Source: Desulfobulbaceae bacterium UBA2273 (GTDB taxonomy: Bacteria > Desulfobacterota > Desulfobulbia > Desulfobulbales > Desulfurivibrionaceae). Taken from it: a DNA stretch of 64,000 nt. The stretch is from NCBI GenBank assembly GCA_002347095.1, contig DDWZ01000011.1, forward strand, positions 65,780 through 129,779, written 5' to 3'. A model generated the notes under the pieces. It was not told the DNA's origin and made no database searches. It worked only from the letters and a program-made list of their open reading frames with translations. Shown here piece after piece: positions 28,571 to 37,301 of this stretch (positions are counted from its first letter, which is position 1; every line of letters starts with the position of its first letter). A program made the translations under genes and the position numbers.

Positions 28571-29761
28571 ATGAGCAAGGTGTTGATAATCGGGGCCGGC
28601 GGGGTCGGCAGTGTGGTGGTTCATAAGTGCGCGCAGGTACCGGAGGTTTTTTCGGAGATCTGCCTTGCCAGCCGGACCCTTTCCCGCTGCGAAAATATCC
28701 AAAAATCCGTCAAGGAGCGGACCGGACGCGATATCGAGATCGCCCGGGTCGATGCCGACAATGTTGCCGAGACCGTGGCCCTGATCAAAAGGGTGCAGCC
28801 CAAGCTGGTGCTCAATCTGGCCCTGCCCTACCAGGATCTGCACATCATGGATGCCTGCCTGGAAACCGGGGTCGATTACCTGGATACCGCCAACTACGAG
28901 CCGCCGGACGAGGCGAAATTTTGCTACAAATGGCAGTGGGACTACCAGTCCCGCTTCAAGGAAAAGGGGCTTATGGCCCTGCTGGGCAGCGGCTTTGATC
29001 CCGGGGTCACCAATGTCTATTGCGCCCACGCGGCCAAGCACCATTTCGACGAAATCCACTATGTGGACATCCTCGACGCCAATGCCGGGGACCACGGCCA
29101 CCCCTTTGCCACCAACTTCAACCCCGAGATCAATATCCGCGAGGTCACGGCCAAGGGCAAGTACTGGGAGAACGGCACCTGGGTCGAGACCGCGCCGCTT
29201 TCCATCAAGCAGAGCTACGATTTTCCGGTGCTCGGCCCCAAGAACGCCTATCTCATGTACCACGAGGAGCTGGAATCCCTGGCCAAGAATATCAAGGGGC
29301 TCAAGCGCATTCGGTTCTGGATGACCTTTTCCGACAACTATCTCAAGCATCTTGAGGTGCTGCAGAACGTGGGCATGACCGGGATCGAGCCGGTCATGTT
29401 CGAGGGGCGCGAGATCATCCCCCTGCAGTTTTTAAAGGCGCTGCTGCCCGACCCCGCCTCCCTGGGGCCGCGGACCAAGGGGAAAACCTGCATCGGCTGC
29501 GAGGTGGAGGGGCTCAAGGATGGCAAGCCCAAGAAGATGTTCATCTATAATGTTTGCGACCATGAGGAGTGCTACCGCGAGGTGGGCTCCCAGGCCATCT
29601 CCTACACCACCGGGGTGCCGGCCATGATCGGGGCGATGATGATGCTCACCGGCAAATGGCGGGGCGCAGGGGTCTTCAACATGGAGGAGCTGGACCCCGA
29701 TCCCTTCATGGAGAAGCTCAATATCCACGGGTTGCCGTGGGTGGAAAAGGTGCTGGCCTAG
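28571..29761 (+). CDS. Carboxynorspermidine synthase (saccharopine dehydrogenase family)
   Basis: A 396-residue dehydrogenase with an N-terminal Rossmann motif IIGAGGVGSVVVHKCA and the saccharopine-dehydrogenase fold; the segment VDYLDTANYEPPDEAKF is typical of CANSDH. It would reductively condense aspartate beta-semialdehyde with a diamine (diaminopropane or putrescine) to carboxy(nor)spermidine. The pairing with a carboxynorspermidine decarboxylase two genes downstream supports this over a lysine-pathway role. The start has AAAGGAG 7 nt upstream, directly after structured element A, so control through the leader is possible. Confidence 0.9.
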   Translation: MSKVLIIGAGGVGSVVVHKCAQVPEVFSEICLASRTLSRCENIQKSVKERTGRDIEIARVDADNVAETVALIKRVQPKLVLNLALPYQDLHIMDACLETGVDYLDTANYEPPDEAKFCYKWQWDYQSRFKEKGLMALLGSGFDPGVTNVYCAHAAKHHFDEIHYVDILDANAGDHGHPFATNFNPEINIREVTAKGKYWENGTWVETAPLSIKQSYDFPVLGPKNAYLMYHEELESLAKNIKGLKRIRFWMTFSDNYLKHLEVLQNVGMTGIEPVMFEGREIIPLQFLKALLPDPASLGPRTKGKTCIGCEVEGLKDGKPKKMFIYNVCDHEECYREVGSQAISYTTGVPAMIGAMMMLTGKWRGAGVFNMEELDPDPFMEKLNIHGLPWVEKVLA

Positions 29762-29767
29762 GCTGCC

Positions 29768-30268
29768 GTGCGGGAATCCTTGCTAAAGAGCATCGACACC
29801 TCCCTGTCTGCGGGGATGCGGGCGGAGGCCCAAAAGACCCCCAGGCGGAGGGTGCACCATTGTCTGCATGCGAGCCCGGATGATCCGGTGCAGCGGCTGG
29901 TGGTGGATATGGAACCCGGAACCTATATCCGGCCCCATCGCCATCGAATGTCTCCGAAGTGGGAGCTTTTTCTCTGTCTGGCCGGGAGCGGTTCGGTGCT
30001 GCTCTTTGACGATGCGGGGGTGTTGACGGAAAAAGTCGCGATCGAGGCAAACGGCTCGCGTTATGGGGTGGAGATCCCGGCCGGGGTCTGGCACACCCTG
30101 ATCATCGAAGAGGTGGGTACCCTGCTGGTGGAGGTCAAGCCCGGTCCGTATGCGGTGCTGCCTGAGGAGGATTTCGCCCCCTGGGCTCCGGCGGAGGGCG
30201 AGGCGGCCGCAGCCGAATTTGAGGCGGCCCTGCATGCTCTGCCCATCGGCAGGGCGGTTACGCTATAA
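29768..30268 (+). CDS. WbuC-type cupin metalloprotein
   Basis: A 166-residue single-cupin protein. Cupin motif 1 is PGTYIRPHRHRMSPKWELFLCLAGSG (His pair and Glu near residues 57-67) and motif 2 is GVEIPAGVWHTLI. It resembles the WbuC family. The start is GTG at 29768, 6 nt after the synthase stop codon, with no obvious alternative. It is sandwiched between the two polyamine enzymes. Its enzymatic role is not established; metal binding by the His/Glu set is expected. Confidence 0.82.
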   Translation: MRESLLKSIDTSLSAGMRAEAQKTPRRRVHHCLHASPDDPVQRLVVDMEPGTYIRPHRHRMSPKWELFLCLAGSGSVLLFDDAGVLTEKVAIEANGSRYGVEIPAGVWHTLIIEEVGTLLVEVKPGPYAVLPEEDFAPWAPAEGEAAAAEFEAALHALPIGRAVTL

Positions 30269-30283
30269 TTCCGGAAGAGAACA

Positions 30284-31444
30284 ATGAGCCACAAGGTAAT
30301 CAATATCGACTGTGACCTGAGCCAAGTGCCCACCCCCAGCTACGTCTGCGACCGGGCCAGTCTGGCCCGCAATCTCGCCATCCTCGACCAAGTTCAGCAG
30401 CGCACTGGCTGCAGGATCCTTCTGGCCCTCAAGGGCTTTGCCATGTTCAGCCTCTTTGGCCAGATCCGCGAGGTGCTGCATGGCGCTTCGGCCAGTTCCC
30501 TCTCCGAGGCGCGCTTGGCCCGTGAGGAGTTCGGCAAGGAGGTGCATGTCTATGCCCCGGCCTACGGCGATGAGGAGTTCGCTGAAATTCTCGGTTGCGC
30601 CGATCATCTGGTTTTCAATTCTTTTCGTCAATGGCTCCATTTCAAGGATCAAGTTGCTGGGGCGGGCAAGAAGGTTTCTTGCGGCATCCGGGTCAATCCG
30701 CAGTACTCCGAAGTGGATGTGGACCTCTACAACCCCTGCGGCCGCTTCTCGCGCCTCGGCGTGGTGCGCGACCAGTTTCGGCCCGAGCTGCTGGAGGGCA
30801 TCGAGGGGCTGCATTTTCATGCCCTGTGCGAGCAGGGTGCCGATGCGTTGGAACATACGGTTGCGGCCTTTGCGGAGAAATTCGGCGAGTTTCTTAGCAG
30901 GATGCAATGGGTCAATTTCGGCGGCGGCCACCACATCACCCGGGAGGGCTACGATCTCGACCGTTTATGCGCCACCATCAGCCGGATTCAGGAGAAATAC
31001 GGGGTGCAGGTTTATCTGGAGCCGGGCGAGGCCATCGGCCTTAATATCGGAGTGCTGGTGACCCGGGTGCTGGATATCGTGGAAAACGAGATGCGCACCG
31101 CCATCCTCGACACCTCGGCCACGGCCCACATGCCCGATGTTCTGGAGATGCCCTACCGGCCCGTGCTCTTCGGCGCGGGCGAACCCGGCGAGTTTGCCCA
31201 CACCTACCGGTTGGGCGGGCTTTCCTGTCTGGCCGGCGATGTGATCGGCGATTACTCCTTTCCCGAGCCCCTTGCCATCGGGCAGCGGCTGGTGTTCGGC
31301 GACATGGCCCATTACACCATGGTCAAAACCACCACCTTCAACGGGGTGCGGCTGCCCAGCATCGTGGTCTGCGATTCGCGCACCGGCGAGAGCGAGGTGG
31401 TGCGTTCCTTTGGCTACGAGGATTATCGGTCCCGGCTTTCCTGA
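30284..31444 (+). CDS. nspC: Carboxynorspermidine decarboxylase
   Basis: A 386-residue fold-type III PLP decarboxylase. It begins with VPTPSYVCDRASLARNL. The PLP lysine is in ILLALKGFAMFS (Lys50), and NFGGGHHITREGYDL and CLAGDVIGDYSF are conserved active-site blocks of NspC. It releases CO2 from carboxynorspermidine or carboxyspermidine to complete triamine synthesis. AGAGAACA precedes the ATG. With the synthase it gives a full two-step aspartate-semialdehyde-dependent route, independent of S-adenosylmethionine decarboxylase. Confidence 0.94.
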   Translation: MSHKVINIDCDLSQVPTPSYVCDRASLARNLAILDQVQQRTGCRILLALKGFAMFSLFGQIREVLHGASASSLSEARLAREEFGKEVHVYAPAYGDEEFAEILGCADHLVFNSFRQWLHFKDQVAGAGKKVSCGIRVNPQYSEVDVDLYNPCGRFSRLGVVRDQFRPELLEGIEGLHFHALCEQGADALEHTVAAFAEKFGEFLSRMQWVNFGGGHHITREGYDLDRLCATISRIQEKYGVQVYLEPGEAIGLNIGVLVTRVLDIVENEMRTAILDTSATAHMPDVLEMPYRPVLFGAGEPGEFAHTYRLGGLSCLAGDVIGDYSFPEPLAIGQRLVFGDMAHYTMVKTTTFNGVRLPSIVVCDSRTGESEVVRSFGYEDYRSRLS

Positions 31445-31516
31445 GGGCGTTCTTTTCTTTCCGGCCTGTCTGTCAAGGGCAACCTGTCCGCGGTATCCAT
31501 ACAAAAGGAGATAGCA

Positions 31517-32212
31517 ATGATTCGTCGAATTCTTGCGGCAACGCTCTTGTTTGGCGTCATGTTCGTGTCGGAGACCTGGGCGGCGGAGGGTGGTGAAGAT
31601 GCGTACACGCAGATGGTGATTAAGCTGTGTGCTGGAATCCATAACTCCTTTGAGTGTGCACGTGTGATCGAGTCATCCCAGGTCAATGCCGGAGCCAGTC
31701 GGCATGCGGTACGCAAAAAGGAGTCTCTGGTGATACGACTCAACGGCAAGGCGGCCGTGTTGCGTGATAAGGGAGCCGCAGAAGAGGGCGCTGCCGATGG
31801 TGTTGAGTTGTACAGCTACATTGATTACCTATCTGACATGCAGCTGCATGTGGTCCATGTCCAGTTTTATGAGGGGGATACCTTTTTGGCCATCCATCAG
31901 GATTCTGGACAAAAGTCCTATCCTTCTGGGTTTCCGGTCGTTTCTCCCGACCTTCAGAGGTTTGTGGCAACGTCATGCGATTTGGTGGCTGGGTTCGATC
32001 CGAACAATATCGAGATTTGGCGCAGCAATAAGGGGAAGCTGTTTCTTGAGTGGTCGCAAGACATTGAAGGCTGGGGGCCGAGAAAGGCGCAGTGGCTTGC
32101 TTCGGACCGGATCAGGATTGAGAAAGAGTGTTATGACGGAAATGAAGACGAGCATCCCTGCGGTACTGTCGAGCTGGTGCGGGAGGGTGGACAATGGAAG
32201 TTTGTGCAGTGA
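31517..32212 (+). CDS. Secreted hypothetical protein
   Basis: A 231-residue protein with signal peptide MIRRILAATLLFGVMFVSETWA (cleavage after TWA) and AAAGGAG upstream of the start. The mature part has few cysteines: one early pair (KLCAGIHNSFECARV) and a late pair (KECYDGNEDEHPCGTV), spaced as if for disulfides in the periplasm. I recognise no family. The codon pattern looks less GC-biased than its neighbours, which may reflect transfer. Confidence 0.75.
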   Translation: MIRRILAATLLFGVMFVSETWAAEGGEDAYTQMVIKLCAGIHNSFECARVIESSQVNAGASRHAVRKKESLVIRLNGKAAVLRDKGAAEEGAADGVELYSYIDYLSDMQLHVVHVQFYEGDTFLAIHQDSGQKSYPSGFPVVSPDLQRFVATSCDLVAGFDPNNIEIWRSNKGKLFLEWSQDIEGWGPRKAQWLASDRIRIEKECYDGNEDEHPCGTVELVREGGQWKFVQ

Positions 32213-32249
32213 AATTTGACCAAGGCCAGCGAAAGCCTGACTGTTTTTT

Positions 32250-34727
32250 CTAATTTGTTTCCTTTTCTCTCTGCGGCTGTTTTTTGTCCTGGCTTTGAGG
32301 TCTCGATGTGATGTGGAACAGCCGGTAGCCGTCCCCTCCCAGAATCAACCTGTTCAGCCCCTGCCCACCCCCCGCGTCGCCGGAAAGTAGATCCGCCACC
32401 ACCGCCCCTTCGCTGAGAAGCCAGGGTGCCCGCACGCTCACCAGGGCCGGTTCCGTGTGTTCGTTCATTAGCCCCAGAAGCCAGCCGTCTGAGGTTCGGC
32501 GCAGGTCGGCGAGGACATAGGCAGCCCCTGGCCCAGTGAGTTCGATGCGGGGTTGCATTCCGAAAAAATTCTTGTAGATCGCGGTCAGCCAGGTGGTGCG
32601 GGTGTCCCAGGCAAAGGTGGGCGCGCCACCCGGGCTGTTCAGCAGGATGGCCGGCGCAATGAAGTCGCCCAACCCAAAGGTGTTGATGGCGGTACGCGCC
32701 AAGGGATGCTCCTTGGTAACCAGAGCCGCGCTCAGACGCAGGCCGGATTCGGTTTCGCTCCACACCTGGGCCGTGCCTCCCGAGGCCGGGCGCACCCCTT
32801 GCCAGTATTTCCAGACCCGGATCGTCTTGGGTTGGGTCTGGCCGAGGATGCCTGTTGGCTCAGGGGCGAGGAGCAGGGGGGTGTAGCCGGAGCTCCAGTC
32901 CGCCCCCGGTCGTATCCCGGTATCCCAGGCGGGCCGGGCCTGGCTCACGTCCAGCCCGAAGACCTTGGCCATGGCTGCACCCCAGCCGGGGTTGTCCCGG
33001 TGGTTGGCGTCGAACTGGCCGGGCAGGTCGAGGTTGGCGTGGATATGGATGGACCGGTCGAGCACCTTGGGCAGGGCACCAAGATCATCCGGCCGCATCT
33101 GGAAATTTCTCGGCAGGAGCAGGCTTTGGGCCTCGGTCTCCGTCTTCCCCTTGCCCAGGTCGGCAAGAGGGGTACTGACGAGTTTTGGCCGAAACCCCAA
33201 CCGGCGGAGTCCGCCCCAGAGGGAGGCGGTTTCCTCGTTGGCCCGGTTCCAGCCCAGGTCGATCTCCTTGGGCCAGTAGACCAGGATGTCCGGCTCCATG
33301 GGTTGTGACCCGGCAAGGAAGCGCGACAACGGCAGCGCCTCCATCCGCTGGAACATGGACCGCACCGCCTCATACACCTTGGGCTTGGGCCGCCGTTCTT
33401 GATCCACCACCCCGAAACCCGCCTCGCGTGGGTACGGCGTGGCAAGAAAGTTGTTACGGTCGCTCCAGTGGAAAAGATGCACGCCCATGGCCCCGGAGAG
33501 CATGGCTTCCCAGGTGGAGCTGACAATGGCCTCGGTCTGACGGGCTGCCGCGCCGGGGAACAGGGTTTCCGTGGAGCTGTGGCCGGTTTCCGTGATCAGC
33601 ACCGGAATGTCCAGGAGATCGCGGAACTTGGCGATGCCGAAATCCAGGGAGCGCAGCTCATGGCCAGCCAGGGCCCAGGCGTACAGGTTGAGGGAGATGA
33701 AGTCCAGGGGCGCGCCCGCAGCCCGGCAGCGTTCGGTGATGGTTTGCGGATCTTCGGCGGTGTAATTGGGGTCCAGGCCGTTGAAGATGCCGGCCACCAT
33801 GGAATAGGAGATCAGTTGCTCGGGCGCGGCGGCCTTCGCCGCCCTGGCGCCGGCGGCGACAAAATCAGCGATGGTGTGTTTGCGCCACTGGATGAGGTCA
33901 TGGTAGCCGGAGCTGCGGATGGCCTGATGATCACCCCGGTCCTCCGGGTAGGCACGGGCCATGGGAACCTCGGCAAAATCGCGGAAGGTGGTGCTCCAGG
34001 CATTGTTGAGCCTCTCGATGTCCCCCCCGTAGGTTTGGGCCAGGAAAGCACGGTAGGCTGGGAGACTGGTCTGCTCATCGTAGCCGACCTGGCTCTTGAC
34101 TGCGGCATTCTCCCAGAGATCGTAGAAGGCGAATTCGTTGCCGAGAATCCAGCCGCCGATGGCCGGGCTTTGCTTGTAGCGGTCGCAGACCGCAGCGATG
34201 AAGCGGGCAAAGGCTTCCTTGGCCTGGGGATGGCTGTAATTCAGCAGGGGGCTGGGGCCGTTTATTGTGCGGGCCATGGCCTGGGGGTAATTGGCAACGA
34301 ACCAGGAGGGCGGGTATTGATAGCCGATGAGGATGAAGAGTTTGAGCCCGAGCTGTTCGGCCTTTTTGACCAGATGGTCGGCCTGGTCCCAGCGATAGAC
34401 CCCTTCCCGCGGTTCCACGCTTTCCCAAACCAGTTCCACCCGCAGGGAGTTGGCATGGGCCTGTTGCATACCCTCCAGGTCGTAGTCCACCTCGGCCAGG
34501 GTCTGTGTGGCGAAAACCGGCGGGTTCCAGACCTGATAGGCGAAGCCGTGGGGGATAAAGGTCTCCTGTCGGTCTGTGTCCCAGAAATAGCCCTGGCGGA
34601 TGGTCAGTCCGGCGGTGGCTGTGGTCGGCGGCAGGCAGAGGGTGAGGAGGAGCAGGGGGATGGTTAAGGAGAAAAAGTGGGTGCGACTTTTTGATTCACG
34701 GGAAGAAGGTTTCTGTGTTGACAGCAT
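32250..34727 (-). CDS. Secreted GH42-like beta-galactosidase/glycoside hydrolase
   Basis: An 825-residue exported protein with signal segment FFSLTIPLLLLTLCLPPTTATA (about 18-39) and a TIM-barrel resembling GH42 N-terminal domains. The likely acid/base is Glu198 (GWILGNEFAF) and the likely nucleophile Glu380 (VLITETGHS). After the barrel come a flavodoxin-like trimerisation region (about 455-640) and a C-terminal beta-domain. The convergent neighbour ends 38 nt away. It is the only carbohydrate-active enzyme seen in the window; the substrate is unassigned, and the family label is by motif layout only. Confidence 0.75.
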   Translation of the reverse strand: MLSTQKPSSRESKSRTHFFSLTIPLLLLTLCLPPTTATAGLTIRQGYFWDTDRQETFIPHGFAYQVWNPPVFATQTLAEVDYDLEGMQQAHANSLRVELVWESVEPREGVYRWDQADHLVKKAEQLGLKLFILIGYQYPPSWFVANYPQAMARTINGPSPLLNYSHPQAKEAFARFIAAVCDRYKQSPAIGGWILGNEFAFYDLWENAAVKSQVGYDEQTSLPAYRAFLAQTYGGDIERLNNAWSTTFRDFAEVPMARAYPEDRGDHQAIRSSGYHDLIQWRKHTIADFVAAGARAAKAAAPEQLISYSMVAGIFNGLDPNYTAEDPQTITERCRAAGAPLDFISLNLYAWALAGHELRSLDFGIAKFRDLLDIPVLITETGHSSTETLFPGAAARQTEAIVSSTWEAMLSGAMGVHLFHWSDRNNFLATPYPREAGFGVVDQERRPKPKVYEAVRSMFQRMEALPLSRFLAGSQPMEPDILVYWPKEIDLGWNRANEETASLWGGLRRLGFRPKLVSTPLADLGKGKTETEAQSLLLPRNFQMRPDDLGALPKVLDRSIHIHANLDLPGQFDANHRDNPGWGAAMAKVFGLDVSQARPAWDTGIRPGADWSSGYTPLLLAPEPTGILGQTQPKTIRVWKYWQGVRPASGGTAQVWSETESGLRLSAALVTKEHPLARTAINTFGLGDFIAPAILLNSPGGAPTFAWDTRTTWLTAIYKNFFGMQPRIELTGPGAAYVLADLRRTSDGWLLGLMNEHTEPALVSVRAPWLLSEGAVVADLLSGDAGGGQGLNRLILGGDGYRLFHITSRPQSQDKKQPQREKETN

Positions 34728-34849
34728 GGAGAAGATGCCCCCTGGATAGAGATGGATGTGTATTGATGTTGGGGCATTGTATCATCAGCGGGCTGGGATT
34801 GTCCTGGGTAAAAAGGTTTGTTCAGGAATTATGGGGTCTGCGGTATGAG

Positions 34850-35265
34850 ATTAGTTTGTTCATTTCTTTGCTTGCCCAAAGAAACGAACCAAAGAAAGGG
34901 CCCCCTGTGTCTCTTGTCCCGCCGGAGGCGGGATACCCGGAGTTTATGCCCCGTATGGGGTACTCCTCGATGCTGCCGGGGCTTTGCAAACTCGCTTCGC
35001 TCAAACAGTGCAAAGCCCTTTTTCGGCAGCCTCTCCGGTGCTCGGCTGCGTGCCAATGGGAATTTTCCCCATTTGTCCTGCCGCGCCTCGCAGGCGGGGG
35101 CGGAAAAAGACGCGGGAACTGTTTGAGGGCGAAGCCCGAGTTTTTCCGCGTCCCGCCCTCGGCGAGAAGTAAGGGAAGCCCGCAGGGCCAGGACTGGCTG
35201 GGGTGCCTTTTTCTTGTTTCTTCTTTTGGGCACGCAAAAGAAGAAAGAGAGGAGAGAAAAAAGGT
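34850..35265. repeat. Interspersed 'CAAAGAAACGAACCAAAGAAAGG' element
   Basis: This non-coding ~415-bp stretch begins TTTCTTTGCTTGCCCAAAGAAACG and ends with TTCTTCTTTTGGGCACGCAAAAGAAGAAA, so its ends are inverted-repeat-like (CCCAAAGAAA / TTCTTTTGGG). Several overlapping open frames cross it on both strands, with no ribosome binding sites; I treat them as spurious. The right end recurs at 55225-55263. It fills most of the 640-bp gap between the hydrolase gene and the amtB terminator. Confidence 0.7.
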
Positions 35266-35301
35266 CTTTGCTGCTTTCACCAAAATTCCCGGATGAACCA
35301 T

Positions 35302-35343
35302 AAAAAAAGGCCGGAGCCCCTGTGGGGCGTCCGGCCTTTTTTA
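35302..35343. terminator. Terminator downstream of amtB
   Basis: Inverted repeat GGCCGGAGCCCC-TGT-GGGGCGTCCGGCC flanked by A7 and T6, so it can terminate in both directions. It lies 25 nt past the amtB stop codon. Confidence 0.92.
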
Positions 35344-35366
35344 CATTATAAGGTGAAAGGTGCTAC

Positions 35367-36692
35367 TCAGCGATCAGCCATCCCGTAACCGGATTCGCCA
35401 TGGAGGGATTTGTCCAAGCCGTCGAACTCACCCTGCTGGTCGATCCTGAAGCCCACGGTTTTTTCCACCACCACACAGATCAGGAGAGTGGCGGAAGCGG
35501 CCAGGGCAATAGTCACGCCCATGCCGAGAAGTTGCACCTGCAACTGGTCGAAGGCCGTCCAGGCCCGTCCGGCTGCAGCGGAGGCCTTAACCATCCAGGA
35601 GTCGCGGATGAAAAAGGAAAGCAGCAGCACACCGAGGCCGCTGCCCACCCCGTGGATGCCGAAGCAGTCCAGGGAGTCGTCGTAGCCGAGCCGGATCTTC
35701 ATGAGCAGGGCGAGGTAGCAGAGCAGCGACGAGGCGGCGCCCAGGGTGAGGGCGCCCAGGGGCTGGACCACGCCGGCGGCCGGGGTGATCACCACCAGGC
35801 CGGCCAGAATGCCGGAAACAAAGCCCAGGGAGGTGGCCTTTTTAAAGGCGATGGCCTCGATGATCAGCCAGGTCAGCGCCCCGCTTGCCGCCGAGATCTG
35901 GGTCATCGTAAGCGCCCTGGCTGTTTCCAGGCCGCTCTGCACAGTGGAGCCGGCATTGAAGCCGTACCAGCCGACCCAGAGAAGGCCGGCGCCCATCATG
36001 GTCATGACCAGATTGTTCGGGTGCATAGCGGTTTTCGGGTACCCCAGCCGCGGGCCGAGGAACAGGGCGGCCACCAGGGCGCTGACTCCGGCGGAAACGT
36101 GGATCACCAGGCCGCCGGCCAGATCGATAACCCCATTGGCCCCGGCGTTGAACAGCCAGCCGTCCGGAGCCCAGATCCAGTGGCACAGAGGGCTGTAGAC
36201 GAACAAAAACCAGAGAACGATGAAGAGGATGTAACCCCGGAAATAAACCCGTTCGGCAATGGCGCCGCTGATCAGGGCCGGGGTGATGATGGCGAATTTG
36301 CCCTGGAACATGGCGAGGACATATTCGGGCACGCCGTTGGTGATGGCCTCGTCGATGCCCTGGAGTAGAAAGTAATCCGGGTTCCAGCCGATGACCCCGC
36401 CGAGGATCCCCTTGCCGAAGGTGAGGCTGTAGCCGCACACCACCCAGAGCACGCCGATCACCGCCATGGAAACAAAGCTGTGCATCATGGTGCCCAGGAC
36501 ATTCTTGGTGCGGACCAGGCCGCCGTAAAACATGGCCAGGCCGGGAATCATCAGAAGGACCAAACCAGTGGAGATCAGCATCCAGGCTGTGGTGCCGCTG
36601 TCGACGCTTTGGCTGTCCCCGGCCAGGGCAAGGCTGGGAAGGAGCCCAAGGCCAATGGTGGTACAGAGTCGGGCGAAAAAACGATGGCGCAT
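35367..36692 (-). CDS. amtB: Ammonium transporter AmtB
   Basis: A 441-residue ammonium channel with signal peptide MRHRFFARLCTTIGLGLLPSLALA and about eleven transmembrane segments. Conserved blocks are MFYGGLVRTKNVLGTM, GFNAGSTVQSG, and DCFGIHGVGSGLGVL with one pore His; the other is in GLVIHVSAGVSALVAA. The ATG at 36692 has AAGGAGG upstream. No glnB/glnK gene follows, which is unusual because amtB is normally paired with glnK. A sigma-54 promoter lies 54 nt upstream, consistent with nitrogen control. Confidence 0.95.
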   Translation of the reverse strand: MRHRFFARLCTTIGLGLLPSLALAGDSQSVDSGTTAWMLISTGLVLLMIPGLAMFYGGLVRTKNVLGTMMHSFVSMAVIGVLWVVCGYSLTFGKGILGGVIGWNPDYFLLQGIDEAITNGVPEYVLAMFQGKFAIITPALISGAIAERVYFRGYILFIVLWFLFVYSPLCHWIWAPDGWLFNAGANGVIDLAGGLVIHVSAGVSALVAALFLGPRLGYPKTAMHPNNLVMTMMGAGLLWVGWYGFNAGSTVQSGLETARALTMTQISAASGALTWLIIEAIAFKKATSLGFVSGILAGLVVITPAAGVVQPLGALTLGAASSLLCYLALLMKIRLGYDDSLDCFGIHGVGSGLGVLLLSFFIRDSWMVKASAAAGRAWTAFDQLQVQLLGMGVTIALAASATLLICVVVEKTVGFRIDQQGEFDGLDKSLHGESGYGMADR

Positions 36693-36745
36693 GGTGCCTC
36701 CTTGGTGTTTCGGGTTGATATGGTGTGATGACCCACGAAACGGTT

Positions 36746-36761
36746 TGCGATAATCGTGCCA
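36746..36761 (-). promoter_or_regulatory. Sigma-54 promoter of amtB
   Basis: On the minus strand TGGCACGATTATCGCA matches TGGCAC-N5-TTGCA except for one base, with GG and GC correctly spaced. Transcription would start near 36735, about 43 nt before the amtB ATG. Confidence 0.75.
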
Positions 36762-36840
36762 CCGATGCGCTGTCTGTTTTCTCATGGAATATGCGCATTT
36801 TTTCGCAGGATTGGCGCGCGGTGTCCGGTTGTTCTGTGGC

Positions 36841-36880
36841 ACAAATATGTAAAATACATGTTTGTTTTGCACATATTTGT
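36841..36880. promoter_or_regulatory. Putative enhancer inverted repeat upstream of amtB
   Basis: Perfect 10-bp arms ACAAATATGT (36841) and ACATATTTGT (36871), with a related ACATGTTTGT between them. The block lies about 105-145 bp upstream of the predicted sigma-54 start site, the usual position for an activator such as NtrC, although the sequence is not the enterobacterial NtrC consensus. Confidence 0.45.
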
Positions 36881-37088
36881 ATCGTTTTTTTGTGGAGAAT
36901 CCGGCAGGAAAGGGGAGCGCGGACTCGTAGGAAGCAGTGAGGCAGGAACTCGTATTTTTTAGGTATTGACCTGAATGGGCAAATAATGCGATACCCATGC
37001 ATAAGATTGGTTTAAGGTTGGTTGTATCAACCTGGGGGGAGTTCTGGGGGAACGGCCCGTGATTTTTCAGGCAAAAGGAGAGAGGGGG

Positions 37089-37265
37089 ATGCGCAAGTTT
37101 GTGGTAAAATTCAAGGTCGGGGGAGCAGAACTCTGGCGGACTGCCGCAATCGAAAAAACAACCGTCAATGCGCGGAACGTGGCCATGGCCATGGTTGAAT
37201 TTCATCGAAAAAACGCCCGGGCCAGCGAAAAAATGACCGTTACCGAGGTGTACGAAGAGGGCTAG
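37089..37265 (+). CDS. Small hypothetical protein near amtB and glt genes
   Basis: A 58-residue, basic protein beginning MRKFVVKFKVGGAELWRTAA and ending VTEVYEEG, with a probable beta-beta-alpha-beta layout. AGGAGAGAGGGG precedes the ATG, and a terminator follows 35 nt after the stop, which supports it as a real monocistronic gene. I do not recognise the family. It sits between the divergent amtB regulatory region and the glutamate synthase operon. Confidence 0.6.
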   Translation: MRKFVVKFKVGGAELWRTAAIEKTTVNARNVAMAMVEFHRKNARASEKMTVTEVYEEG

Positions 37266-37301
37266 GGCAGACCGGTAAGGCTTTGCTTATGGGGATGTTG
37301 A

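Noticed and set aside
34822..35301. Protein-coding genes in the gap between the hydrolase and amtB
   Set aside because: Overlapping frames on both strands lie wholly within a repetitive element and have no credible start signals.
36837..36852. A plus-strand TGGCAC-N5-TGTAA as a sigma-54 promoter for the small ORF
   Set aside because: The essential GC of the -12 element is missing, and the sequence is explained by the inverted repeat at 36841-36880.
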